A DNA stretch of 64,000 bases from an uncultured Bacilli bacterium (GTDB taxonomy: Bacteria > Bacillota_I > Bacilli_A > RF39 > UBA660), in assembly GCA_948479395.1 (NCBI GenBank), contig CAOLUI010000002.1, forward strand, positions 1-64,000, read 5' to 3'. This document shows, piece after piece, positions 53,100 to 61,835 of the stretch. Each line of letters opens with the position of its first letter. Position 1 is the stretch's first letter. The translations under genes and the position numbers were made by a program. The notes under the pieces are model-generated. The model searched no databases and was not told the DNA's origin. It saw only the letters and a program-made list of their open reading frames with translations.

Positions 53100-53265
53100 A
53101 TCTTAATATGGTAAAATCCTAAGAAAAATTTACTAGATATGTTATAATTATTTTAGAATGAATGAAGAAGTTAAGATAGTTGGCAAGAATCATTAAATAA
53201 TAAATCTTTAAACGATCTTGAAAAAGGAAAATTGACCAAAAAGGACAATATGAGAAATCAGCAAA
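53100..53265 (+). pseudogene. Remnant of an Xre repressor gene with its promoter
   Basis: TTACTAGATATGTTATAAT (ending near 53149) resembles the promoter of the element A repressor (TTACAGGATATGATATAAT). It is followed by a fragment reading NKSLNDLEKGKLTKKDN, close to the recognition helix of that repressor (TSLNDLENGKVKKPD). Start and most of the gene are lost. Between 53266 and 53420 I see nothing that can be named. Confidence 0.6.
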
Positions 53266-53420
53266 TTTTGACTGATGTCAAGCCGCTTTTATATATGGAT
53301 CATTAGGATGTAAAAAATGTATGAAACTTAGTCGAGAATAGGATGGCAAATTAAGCAATATAACAAAAGAAAAGTTTACATAAATGTAAAAAGTTTGATT
53401 AGTATATAGGAAGTAAAAAT

Positions 53421-53933
53421 ATGATAATACAAATAGATATAGATAACACACTTACAGATATTGAAGATGATTTAATGAATGCGGCATTTGATTATGCAAA
53501 AAGTTTAAATAAAACTATAAATACTAATCGTTTAGAATCAATGGATGATAACAATGATGGAAATAAATATCAAAAAATATTTGCTTTTAATTATGAAGAA
53601 CTTAAATATTTTTTAAAAGAGATATAAGAAAGAATTACTGATAAAGATAAACCAAGATACTTAGCTTCAGAAATAATAGAATTACTTCATTTAGAAGGGA
53701 AAAAAATAATTATATTACAACAAGATATTTAGAATTTCATGATAATCCATATAAACAAAGTGAAATGTGGTTAAAAAAGAACAATATTTATTATGATAAA
53801 TTAATTGTTAATGTTAGAAAAAAAGGTGAAATTTGTAAACAGGAAAAAATAGATTTATTTATAGATGATAATATTAGTAATTGTTTAGATGTAACAAAAT
53901 ATGGAATAAAAACAATTATCTTAAATAAGTAAA
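53421..53933 (+). pseudogene. HAD-family 5'-nucleotidase-like gene, stop and frameshift
   Basis: IQIDIDNTLTDIEDD is the HAD motif I with both Asp residues. After 67 codons a TAA (53625-53627) interrupts, but the frame continues with ERITDKDKPRYLASEIIELL. A frameshift near 53705 then leads to TTRYLEFHDNPYKQSEMWL (motif II Thr) and KIDLFIDDNISNCLD (the acidic motif IV). All motifs are in order, so a full-length gene was present once. Cargo of the third, decayed element. Confidence 0.8.
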
Positions 53934-54010
53934 AAATAAAAGATAATATGATAGTATCATTCGATAATTGGAAAGATATTTATGATTATATAAAAAATGA
54001 AGGTGAATAA

Positions 54011-54550
54011 AATATGATTATGTTTTAAAATTAGGGTTTGATAAGAAATAGAAAATTATATTCAAAATATTAAAAATACTTCATAAGAAAATAATATATC
54101 AGATAAAGAAAAAATTGGAGACTAATATCACTATTTATATATTTGTGAAGTAGAAGACAAAAGTCCAGTGAAAGGACTATTAAAAAAAAATAGATAGTAA
54201 ATTAAAAAAATAATAAGTTAAATATGACAAAGAAAATTTGGAAATATTTCCTTAAACTAAGCGTTATGATTGTCACTTATAAAATTGATTAGTCGCGACA
54301 AATCAATTTGAAAGAAATAGTCGTGTATGAAGAAATTACTGAAAATTTAGAAGAGCAATTAGCAGATAAAGAACTATTAGAAATAAAAAAGCATATTGTT
54401 CATCTTAGGTTTTTTTTAGGACTATACGTATCGATAAAAAATAAATGTAAATTTTGATGAAATTAAATTAAAGATTCTTATTTTTATGTAACTATTATAA
54501 CAATTTTTAAAACTTTAAAATTATATTTTTAATCAAATAAACAAATTAAA
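54011..54550 (+). other. Decayed intergenic stretch of the third element
   Basis: No intact frame. Short coding-like fragments are seen, such as IGDxYHYLYICEVEDKSPVKG near 54112-54180 and YEEITENLEEQLADKELLE near 54328-54390, separated by stops and frame changes. None is recognised. This is the sort of debris left by an old cargo region. Confidence 0.45.
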
Positions 54551-54558
54551 ATTTAATA

Positions 54559-54598
54559 CCACCTGAAGAGTCAACAAAATCTAGCTCATTTTTTTTTG
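54559..54598 (+). other. Rightmost att copy D with a degenerate terminator
   Basis: CCACCTGAAG (54559-54568, one mismatch to the core) is followed by GAGTCAAC, a loop, AGCTC and a run of T. It may be the original 3' end of the target small RNA. The next 90 bases lead to the toxin promoter. Confidence 0.55.
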
Positions 54599-54659
54599 AA
54601 GCTTATATAATGATAATTTCAAATTAAAGTTATATAATAAAATGATTTTTAATTATCAA

Positions 54660-54688
54660 TTGATATTCAAAAGAAAATACGTTATATT
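54660..54688 (+). promoter_or_regulatory. Promoter of the toxin-antitoxin pair
   Basis: TTGATA (54660-54665), 17 bases, TATATT (54683-54688), 17 bases before the GTG start. Confidence 0.6.
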
Positions 54689-54705
54689 AGCAATGGTGAT
54701 AGACT

Positions 54706-55011
54706 GTGGAAATAACAGATATATTAAAGCTAACAAAAATATCCATGAATTATGGAACATATGATATGGTTCCCACAGTTAAAAATCGTGTGTCAAAGCG
54801 GAAGTATGGGTTATCACAATTTGATATTGAAGATTATATAGCGAGTTTAGAAGAAGAAAATTTGTATAAGGGCCCTGAACCAGATAGGAATTGCCCAGGA
54901 GAGGAACTATTTATTTTTAAAAAAGAGATAGTAGCCAATGTTATTTTTTATACTAAATTAAAATATAAGAATAATCAGATAAAGATATTGTCTTGTCATG
55001 AAGATGAATAA
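54706..55011 (+). CDS. Probable toxin, MqsR-like, partner of a Panacea antitoxin
   Basis: 101 residues, GTG start with GGTGAT upstream. The second half reads FDIEDYIASLEEENLYKGPEP, then IVANVIFYTKLKYKNNQIKILSC, which follows the helix-strand order of MqsR-type mRNA-cleaving toxins (LDFDxM..., then YKS, then YLKITV...VSFK). Similarity is weak and the active residues are not certain. Fourteen bases before a protein with an MqsA-like HTH and a Panacea domain. Toxin identity rests on the operon context. Confidence 0.55.
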   Translation: MEITDILKLTKISMNYGTYDMVPTVKNRVSKRKYGLSQFDIEDYIASLEEENLYKGPEPDRNCPGEELFIFKKEIVANVIFYTKLKYKNNQIKILSCHEDE

Positions 55012-55025
55012 TTAGGAGTTATATA

Positions 55026-55982
55026 ATGGAGAATAGAGAAAATTTAAGAGTTAGAAAAATAAAAACCAAAGTAAAAGAAAAGGAAATTGAATTTGAAGAA
55101 TATTATGTGATTGATCCATATACAAAAGAAGAAATATTTGATAGAAATATTGAATTAGAAAATGATTTAAGATTATATGATATTTATAAAAAACAAGTTA
55201 ATTTATTAACTTCTGAAGAAATTAAAGCAATAAGAAAAAAATATGAAATGAATCAAAAAGAATTTGCTTTAGCAATTGGTCTTGGAGAAATAACAATTCA
55301 TCAATTTGAAAATGGTTCTATTCAAACTGACTTTGTAGATTCGATTATAAGATTAAGTGAGGATCCTGATATAATGTATAATTTTTTAAATAAAAATCAA
55401 TATAATTTTTCGGAAGAAGAATATTTAAAATTTTTGAATAAGGTTTATTTACTCAAAAATTTAAAAGAACATAAAATTGCTCATTTTAATTTAAATGAAG
55501 TAGGTAATTTAGATTTTAGAACAGAAGATGTTTTATCTGTGGCGAATCAATTAATAGTTAAATATAATAATAGAGTTGATCAATTGAGCGAAAAATATGA
55601 TATTGAAGATGTGTGCAGTGTAGCTGAATATATAACCCCTTTAAAACTTCAAAAATTATTATATTATATTCAAGGGCTATCAGCAAGGGTGTATGGTAAG
55701 CCAGCATTTAATAATCATATTTATGCTTGGTCATATGGTCCTGTTATTAGTGATGTATATCATGTGTATAAAGGAAGAAATTTAATAACAACACCTAATG
55801 ATAATATTAAAATAAGTGAAGGTTTGAATAAAATTATAGATATTGTTATTTCAAGTTATGGTCAAATAGAAGCAGAAAAATTAATTGATTTAACTCATCA
55901 AGAAGAGCCATGGATTAATACACCAAAAGATCATATTATAGATTTCGATTTAATTAAAAAATATTTTGAACAAGTTTATTAA
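55026..55982 (+). CDS. Antitoxin with HTH and Panacea (SocA/DUF4065) domain
   Basis: 318 residues. HTH at about 58-110: LTSEEIKAIRKKYEMNQKEFALAIGLGEITIHQFENGSIQ, of the MqsA type but without its zinc cysteines. From about 195: VAEYITPLKLQKLLYYIQGLSARVYGKPAF, AWSYGPVISDVYHVYKG and LTHQEEPWINT, the signature of the Panacea/SocA-like domain that acts as a versatile antitoxin or protease adaptor. TAGGAG precedes the ATG. Likely neutralises the upstream toxin and autoregulates the pair through the HTH. Confidence 0.82.
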   Translation: MENRENLRVRKIKTKVKEKEIEFEEYYVIDPYTKEEIFDRNIELENDLRLYDIYKKQVNLLTSEEIKAIRKKYEMNQKEFALAIGLGEITIHQFENGSIQTDFVDSIIRLSEDPDIMYNFLNKNQYNFSEEEYLKFLNKVYLLKNLKEHKIAHFNLNEVGNLDFRTEDVLSVANQLIVKYNNRVDQLSEKYDIEDVCSVAEYITPLKLQKLLYYIQGLSARVYGKPAFNNHIYAWSYGPVISDVYHVYKGRNLITTPNDNIKISEGLNKIIDIVISSYGQIEAEKLIDLTHQEEPWINTPKDHIIDFDLIKKYFEQVY

Positions 55983-55997
55983 AAATTAAAATAAAAA

Positions 55998-56015
55998 AAA
56001 TATAAGCTTATATTT
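55998..56015. terminator. Bidirectional terminator between the antitoxin gene and the DUF421 gene
   Basis: The palindrome AAATATAAGCTTATATTT lies between convergent genes, with an A run before it. Confidence 0.5.
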
Positions 56016-56081
56016 AATTGAGTTTATTTTTAAGATAGTTTAGATTTTTTTTAATTATTAATTATAATATTATGAAAAAAA

Positions 56082-56783
56082 TTAGATATGATTTTTAAAT
56101 ATATTTAATTTTTCTTTTTTATTTAAAGTTGCAAGTAATACACCATTTTGGAAATTAATTTTTTTCTTTTTTAGTTCATTTTGTAGCCATTTTTCATCTT
56201 TGTGGAATTTTTTTAAGTTTTCTGATTTGATTTTGCCATCAATTATTATTTCATTACAAAAAGTTTGCTTAGTGTCTTTTTTTAATTCGGTTTTAAAATC
56301 AATTGGAGTACTTGTTTGATATTCTTCTTTAGGCAAAAAACTTATTTTCCCACTGGTTTCTAAAATGGCATAATTTAAAACATTTAAATCATAATATCCA
56401 TTAAGTCTTGCTTGTTCAATAAATTTGTATATAGGTATTTTTGTTTTTTGTAAATTTTTAAAATTAAATTCCCCGTTTTCCATTAAAATTGTAGGTTTAC
56501 CATTTAATAAGTTATTGATTTCTTCATTTTTAATGGACAAATAAGATAGAATAAAACCAGTAAGGCCAAATATTAAAATTGCTGTAATGCCATATAAAAA
56601 GTTTTCTTCTAAAGTTAAAATAATATCTGCAGCAATACTTCCGATAGTTATACCTATTATGTAATCATATATTGTAAATTGAGAAATATGTTTTTTTCCA
56701 AGTAATTTAGTGGTTAATAATAAGGTTAAAATTGCCAAGATAGAGCGCATGCCTATTCTACTAATTTCATTTAAATTAATCAA
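56082..56783 (-). CDS. DUF421/YetF family membrane protein
   Basis: 233 residues. Three N-terminal membrane segments (RSILAILTLLLTTKLLGKKHISQFTIYDYIIGITIGSIAADI covers the first two) are followed by the soluble DUF421 domain: KPTILMENGEFNFKNLQK, LNGYYDLNVLNYAILETSGKISFLPK. YetF-like proteins help YhcN-type spore coat or membrane proteins in Bacillus, with no general function known. No operon partner. Confidence 0.88.
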   Translation of the reverse strand: MINLNEISRIGMRSILAILTLLLTTKLLGKKHISQFTIYDYIIGITIGSIAADIILTLEENFLYGITAILIFGLTGFILSYLSIKNEEINNLLNGKPTILMENGEFNFKNLQKTKIPIYKFIEQARLNGYYDLNVLNYAILETSGKISFLPKEEYQTSTPIDFKTELKKDTKQTFCNEIIIDGKIKSENLKKFHKDEKWLQNELKKKKINFQNGVLLATLNKKEKLNIFKNHI

Positions 56784-56957
56784 TTTATATCACCATTAAT
56801 TAGTATGGAAAGATATTTTAAAAGTTATTCTTTAAGCGATTATATTATAAAAATGAAAAAGAACTATTTTATAGTTAAAATAGTATTTAATAAATTAGAT
56901 TTTGTAAATTTTTTTAATTTAGCCGAAAAAAAATATTACTTCGAAAAAAAATTGTGC

Positions 56958-56999
56958 TATAATGAGTGAGTTTTAAAATTAAAAATATTTTTTAGGAGA
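56958..56999 (+). promoter_or_regulatory. Extended -10 promoter and ribosome site of the MATE fusion gene
   Basis: TGCTATAAT (TATAAT at 56958-56963) and AGGAGA at 56994-56999. The ribosome site is placed for a start at 57002-57007, where there is no ATG. Confidence 0.55.
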
Positions 57000-57004
57000 T
57001 CATT

Positions 57005-58969
57005 ATACAAGAATTAAATTTAAGTAAAGAGAAAATTGGAAAATTAATTTTAACCTTTTCAATACCTTGTGTAATAAGTATGTTAATTAATTCTATTTAT
57101 AATATAGTTGATCAAATTTTTATTGGAAAAGGAGTAGGAACTCTTGGTAATGCGGCAACAAATATAATTTTTCCTTTAATAATAATATTTAATGCCACAG
57201 CTGGTCTTATAGGAAATGGCGCTTCAGCTAATCTTTCTTTAAAATTGGGAGAAGGAAAAAAAGAGGAAGCTGGCAAAAATATTGGGCAAGCTATCGTCTT
57301 AACATTTTTAATATCTATTGTCTTATGTTTATTAGCATACATATTTTTACCTCAATTAGTTTATTTATTTGGCTGTACGAAGAGTGTTTATCCTTATGCG
57401 CTTATGTATGGAAGAATTATTATAATTGGGGCGCCATTTATGATTATATATTCTGTTTTATCTAGTATTATTAGGGCAGATGGTTCACCTAAATACTCGA
57501 TGATGATGCTTGTTATAGGCGCTATTATTAATATTATTTTGGATCCTATTTTTATTTTTGTTTTTGATATGGGAGTAAAAGGTGGAGCTTTAGCAACAGT
57601 AATAGGACAAATTGTATCTTTTGTTATTGCTATTTTTTATCTTAAAAAGACGAAATCAGTTAATTTAAATAAAAAAGATTTTAAGTTAAATAAAAATATT
57701 TTCAGAATATTATCTTTAGGAATTTCTTCATTTATTACTCAGATAACAATTTTAGTTTTGTTTATATTTATGAATAATGTTATGACAAAATATGGAGCTT
57801 TATCAAAATATGGAGCCGATATTCCATTATCTGTTTATGGTGTAATATCTAAGATTAATAGTTTATTTATTTCAACAGTTTTAGGGGTTTCTATTGGAGC
57901 TCAACCAATTATTGGATTTAATTATGGTGCAGGAAAAGAATTAAGAGTTAAGGAAACGTTAAGAAAAGTGTTAATAATAAATTTTGGAGTGGGAGTATTT
58001 TTTAATGTATTATTTATTTTATTTCCTGAACAAATAGCTAATGTTTTTATTTCTAAAAGTGATCCAGCTTATAGATTATTTATAGAATTTGCAGTTTTAA
58101 TGTGTCGTTCTTTTTTGTTGGTTTGTTCTTTGAATGCTTTAGAAATGACAACTAGTATTACAATTCAATCTTTAGGTAAGGTAAAAAAATCAACAGTTGT
58201 GTCTTTTATTAGACAAATTTTACTTTTAATTCCCATTTCTTTATTTTTAGGAATTGTTTTAAATAAGGGTATATATGGTATTTTATATGCAGGAGCTATA
58301 GCGGATATAATATGTTTTATTATTACAATATTTATATTTAGATCAGAATATATAAAATTAGGAAGAAATGAAATTAAAGAAGAAAAAAAGGAAACAAAAG
58401 TTTTAGAAGTAAATGAGAAAAATATTAATTTTTCAAAAGTTATTACTATTGCACGAGACTATGGTAGTGGTGGAAGATATGTGGCACAATTATTAGCTAA
58501 AGAATTAGGAATTCATTGTTATGATAAAGAAATAATAAGACTTACTGCTAAAGAGTCTGGTTTTACTAAGGATTTTGTGACTCAATCAGAAGAAATTAAA
58601 AAAAATTATTATGTTATTGATGATAGAATGTTTATTGCTGAAACAAAGGTTATTAAAAATTTAGCAAAAAGTTCTTGTGTAATTGTTGGAAGATGTGCTG
58701 ATTATATATTAAAAGATAAAAAAAATGTAGTAAAAGTATTTTTGTATAGTGATGATAGTGATAAAGAAAAACGGGCAGTTAAATATTATAATTTAAATAA
58801 AAAGATAGCTAAGAAGAAAATTAATCAAATAAATAAAGAACGAGCTAAACATTATGAGTATTATACTAATAGGAAATGGAAAGACGTTAATAATTATGAT
58901 ATTATGTTGAATGTTGATAGTTATGGAGTAGAAAAAACAGCTAAAATAATTGCCAATATTTTAAGATAA
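57005..58969 (+). CDS. MATE-type efflux transporter fused to cytidylate-kinase-like domain, apparent ATA start
   Basis: About 654 residues. MATE part (1-455): the N-terminus reads QELNLSKEKIGKLILTFSIPCVISMLINSIYNIVDQIFIG, the family's usual opening, but it begins with ATA (57005-57007), six bases after AGGAGA; the first ATG (57080) would delete the first helix. About twelve membrane segments follow. From about 475 a P-loop kinase domain starts: VITIARDYGSGGRYVAQLLAKELGIHCYDKEIIRL, the cytidylate-kinase-like family signature, ending with NINKERAKHYEYYTNRKW-type lid and MLNVDSYGVEKTA. The link between drug/metabolite export and nucleotide phosphorylation is unknown. Confidence 0.85.
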   Translation: MQELNLSKEKIGKLILTFSIPCVISMLINSIYNIVDQIFIGKGVGTLGNAATNIIFPLIIIFNATAGLIGNGASANLSLKLGEGKKEEAGKNIGQAIVLTFLISIVLCLLAYIFLPQLVYLFGCTKSVYPYALMYGRIIIIGAPFMIIYSVLSSIIRADGSPKYSMMMLVIGAIINIILDPIFIFVFDMGVKGGALATVIGQIVSFVIAIFYLKKTKSVNLNKKDFKLNKNIFRILSLGISSFITQITILVLFIFMNNVMTKYGALSKYGADIPLSVYGVISKINSLFISTVLGVSIGAQPIIGFNYGAGKELRVKETLRKVLIINFGVGVFFNVLFILFPEQIANVFISKSDPAYRLFIEFAVLMCRSFLLVCSLNALEMTTSITIQSLGKVKKSTVVSFIRQILLLIPISLFLGIVLNKGIYGILYAGAIADIICFIITIFIFRSEYIKLGRNEIKEEKKETKVLEVNEKNINFSKVITIARDYGSGGRYVAQLLAKELGIHCYDKEIIRLTAKESGFTKDFVTQSEEIKKNYYVIDDRMFIAETKVIKNLAKSSCVIVGRCADYILKDKKNVVKVFLYSDDSDKEKRAVKYYNLNKKIAKKKINQINKERAKHYEYYTNRKWKDVNNYDIMLNVDSYGVEKTAKIIANILR

Positions 58970-59026
58970 ATTTATTTAATATTTAATGAAAAAAATGCTA
59001 TAATAAAAGATATTGGAAGGATTTTT

Positions 59027-59728
59027 ATGCCGCAAAAGGATTTTGGAAATTTTATCAAAGAAATTAGAAAAAAGAATAATTTAACCCAAAAACAATTAGC
59101 TGAAAAATATAATGTTACTTATCAAGCAGTTAGTAAATGGGAAAATGGTAAAAATATGCCTGATATGCTACTTATAAAACAAATGAGTACAGATTTTGGA
59201 ATAAGTATTGAGGAATTATTAGATGGAGATTATAAAAAAAGTAAAAAGAAAAAAATCTCATTACTAATTATCTTGGGAATATTTATTATTATTTTTTTGG
59301 GTGTAATTTTAATATTTATTTTTAAACAATCACAAAAAGAAAATAATTTTCAATTCAAGACTTTATCAAGTGAATGTAAGAATTTTGATATTTCAGGTAA
59401 TATTTCTTATAATGAAAATAAATCGGCGATATATATTACTAATATTAAATATTGTGGGAAAGATGATAGAGAAGAATATAAAGAGATAGAGTGCATTTTA
59501 TATGAATCTAATAATAATATCGAAAGAAAAGTTAGCACATTTAAATCAAAACAGAAAGTAAAGTTGGAAGATTTTTTACAGAATGTTACTTTGTCAATTG
59601 ATAATTATAAAAAAATTTGTAAAGAATATAAAGAAGGTAGTTTATACCTTTCTATAAATGCGACTGATTTTAATAATAAAATTAGAACTTATAAAATTCC
59701 TTTAAAGTTTGATAGCTGTTCAAAATAA
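59027..59728 (+). CDS. Xre-family membrane-anchored regulator
   Basis: 233 residues. HTH at about 8-62: FIKEIRKKNNLTQKQLAEKYNVTYQAVSKWENGKNMPD. One membrane helix at about 77-99, then an outside domain of about 135 residues with two paired cysteines (CKNFDISGN, KYCGKDD). It could sense an envelope signal and pass it to the HTH. AAGGA precedes the ATG; a TATAAT lies at about 58998. Confidence 0.8.
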   Translation: MPQKDFGNFIKEIRKKNNLTQKQLAEKYNVTYQAVSKWENGKNMPDMLLIKQMSTDFGISIEELLDGDYKKSKKKKISLLIILGIFIIIFLGVILIFIFKQSQKENNFQFKTLSSECKNFDISGNISYNENKSAIYITNIKYCGKDDREEYKEIECILYESNNNIERKVSTFKSKQKVKLEDFLQNVTLSIDNYKKICKEYKEGSLYLSINATDFNNKIRTYKIPLKFDSCSK

Positions 59729-59743
59729 AATTGTAATTTTACG

Positions 59744-59768
59744 AACTCAACTGAATGTTGAGTTTTTT
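59744..59768 (+). terminator. Intrinsic terminator after the Xre membrane regulator
   Basis: AACTCAAC (59744-59751) pairs with GTTGAGTT (59757-59764), then TTTT. Confidence 0.8.
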
Positions 59769-59834
59769 CAACCATTTAGTTATAGTTTTTTAAAAATATT
59801 TATTATAAGATGAAGTGGCAAAGGAGAAGAGGAT

Positions 59835-60539
59835 ATGAAAAAAAGATTAATTTGGATATTAGTGATAATTGCTAGTATTTTATTAGGAGGAATAGGAAGT
59901 TTTTTAATTTTTGGTAAAACTAATAAGGAAGAATTATTACCTAAGCAAGAAAAATCGGAAGGATTAAGAGGAATATACGATATTGATAAAAATATTAATG
60001 AAAAAACGATTGATAATTATTTAGGAAGAAGCGATACCGTATATCGAGATGTGAGGATGCTTATGGATACTGCTACATGGGAAAATAAAGGCGGAGAAAG
60101 AGAATTAACAGGATTTGTAGAAGGATTTGAAGTTGTACCTTATGCTTTTTTAACAGAATTTCCACAGGAATATATAGATCAAAAAGCAAGTGAGAATGTA
60201 TCTGGTTTGTATAAAGGAAAAACTTTATTTTCTTTAGATAAGAATGGTGAATATGTAGCTAACTATAAAGAGTCAATGGAAATATTAGAATATCTTTTTC
60301 CTAAAGATAAATATATTTTTTTGATGTGTGGAGCAGGTGGTTATGCTAATTTTACAAAACAGATGTTAGTTTCTTTAGGTTGGGATAAAGATAAAATATA
60401 TAATGTTGGTGGTTATTGGAATTATGAAGGAAATCATCGAATTAGTACGGTAAATAATTATGGATCTGAAATGAAATATGATTTTTGGAAAGTAAATTAT
60501 CATGATATTAATTTTGATAATTTATCAGAGATTAAATAA
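59835..60539 (+). CDS. Membrane-anchored rhodanese-like protein
   Basis: 234 residues. An N-terminal membrane helix (about 5-26) is followed by a rhodanese-fold domain: TVYRDVRMLMDTA (substrate-side Asp/Arg), and FLMCGAGGYANFTKQMLVSLGW with the active-site Cys at 165 at the start of the loop, then NVGGYWNYEG. Predicted to handle sulfane sulfur outside the membrane. TAATG couples it to the thioredoxin-like gene that follows. The long region between the helix and the domain is unusual. Confidence 0.8.
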   Translation: MKKRLIWILVIIASILLGGIGSFLIFGKTNKEELLPKQEKSEGLRGIYDIDKNINEKTIDNYLGRSDTVYRDVRMLMDTATWENKGGERELTGFVEGFEVVPYAFLTEFPQEYIDQKASENVSGLYKGKTLFSLDKNGEYVANYKESMEILEYLFPKDKYIFLMCGAGGYANFTKQMLVSLGWDKDKIYNVGGYWNYEGNHRISTVNNYGSEMKYDFWKVNYHDINFDNLSEIK

Positions 60540-61426
60540 TGAAAAAAAGATTATTCGTATATTTTGGAATAGGATTAATATTTATACTAACCATAATGAC
60601 TGTTTTATTATTTGTTAATAAAAAAGAAAAAAAGTTTTATTTAGAAAATCATTATTATACTTCTAGCGATGTGAAAGAGATAAAAATGGACGATTTAAGT
60701 GATTTAATTAACAAAAAGGAATCTTTTGCTGTATTTGTATATCAACCTATGTGCGTTACTTCTTCAGATTTTGAAAAAGTTTTAAATGACTTTCTTGAAG
60801 ATAACCAAATTAGTATTTATAAGATAGCTTTTTCAAATATTAAAGATACTGAAATAGGAAATTCAGTAAAATATTATCCGTCTTTTATGATTTTTAATCG
60901 GGGTAAAATGGTAGATTTTTTAGAAGCTAATAAAGATGAAGATGTTTTATATTATACTTCAAAAGAAAGTTTTGAGAGTTGGTTTACTAAATATATTAAA
61001 TTAAAAGATAATTCTTTGAAAGAAGCGAAAATAGTTGAAGAAAATGAAGATAAGGAAGACTCTTTTTTTAAAGATATTAATTTAGAAAAGGTGGTAAAAG
61101 AAGAAAATAAGGTAAATATTTATTTCTTTTATGGTCAAGGTTGTCCTCATTGTGAGGAAGAATTTGAGTTTTTTGAAAGTATAAAAGAAAAATATGCTAA
61201 TTATTATAATCTTTATTCTTTTGAGACTTGGTATAATGAGGAAAATGCGAAACTTATTTATACATTTGCTGATAGCATGGGAGATAAAATAAAAGGAGTT
61301 CCTTATACTATTATAGGAGATAAATCTTTTAATGGTTTTAGTGAGAAATATAAAAAAGATTTTATTAAAGCAATAGAGGAGCAACATAAAAGTAATTATG
61401 ATGTTTATTTTGACAAAATAAAATAA
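60539..61426 (+). CDS. Membrane-anchored double thioredoxin-fold protein with CPHC
   Basis: 295 residues. Membrane helix at about 7-26. A first thioredoxin-like domain (about 50-155, FAVFVYQPMCVTSSDFEKVL, then YYPSFMIFNRG) has lost the second active-site Cys. The second (about 180-290) has FFYGQGCPHCEEEF with C202 and C205 and the cis-Pro loop GVPYTIIG. Acts outside the membrane, probably as a disulfide reductase or oxidase, next to two rhodanese proteins. Confidence 0.85.
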   Translation: MKKRLFVYFGIGLIFILTIMTVLLFVNKKEKKFYLENHYYTSSDVKEIKMDDLSDLINKKESFAVFVYQPMCVTSSDFEKVLNDFLEDNQISIYKIAFSNIKDTEIGNSVKYYPSFMIFNRGKMVDFLEANKDEDVLYYTSKESFESWFTKYIKLKDNSLKEAKIVEENEDKEDSFFKDINLEKVVKEENKVNIYFFYGQGCPHCEEEFEFFESIKEKYANYYNLYSFETWYNEENAKLIYTFADSMGDKIKGVPYTIIGDKSFNGFSEKYKKDFIKAIEEQHKSNYDVYFDKIK

Positions 61427-61454
61427 GAGTATATTGATCAATATGCTTTTTTTA
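61427..61454 (+). terminator. Intrinsic terminator after the thioredoxin-like gene
   Basis: The inverted repeat AGTATATTGATCAATATGCT (61428-61447) is followed by a run of T; TATAAT occurs at 61459-61464 for the next gene. Confidence 0.65.
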
Positions 61455-61496
61455 AGGTATAATATTCTTAATTAATTGAGTAATGAGGTAATATAA

Positions 61497-61832
61497 ATGA
61501 AAAAAATTTTACTATTTTTAATAATTGGTACATTTTTAGCGGGTTGTAATAAAAAGGTAAATGAGCTGTCTTATAAAGATTTAATGAAAGAAAAAGATTA
61601 TATAATTGTGGATGTAAGAACAGAAGAAGAGTTTAGGGAAAGTCATATTAAAGATGCTATTAATATTTCTTATGAAAAAATAGATGGTAGTGAACTTGAT
61701 AAAAATAAAAATATTTTTGTTTATTGTCGGAGCGGGAAGAGAAGCAAAATTGCTTTTGAAAAATTGAAGAATTTAGGATATGAAGTTTATGATTTAGGTG
61801 CTTTTGCCGAAATAGATTTACCAAAGGAGTAA
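61497..61832 (+). CDS. Rhodanese-like lipoprotein
   Basis: 111 residues. Lipobox LAGC with Cys 17 after a hydrophobic signal. One rhodanese domain: IIVDVRTEEEFRESHIKDAINIS, then FVYCRSGKRSKIAFEKLKNLGY with the catalytic Cys at 77 and the six-residue loop of sulfurtransferases. Anchored outside the membrane. Partner of the rhodanese/thioredoxin pair upstream. Confidence 0.92.
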   Translation: MKKILLFLIIGTFLAGCNKKVNELSYKDLMKEKDYIIVDVRTEEEFRESHIKDAINISYEKIDGSELDKNKNIFVYCRSGKRSKIAFEKLKNLGYEVYDLGAFAEIDLPKE

Positions 61833-61835
61833 TAA

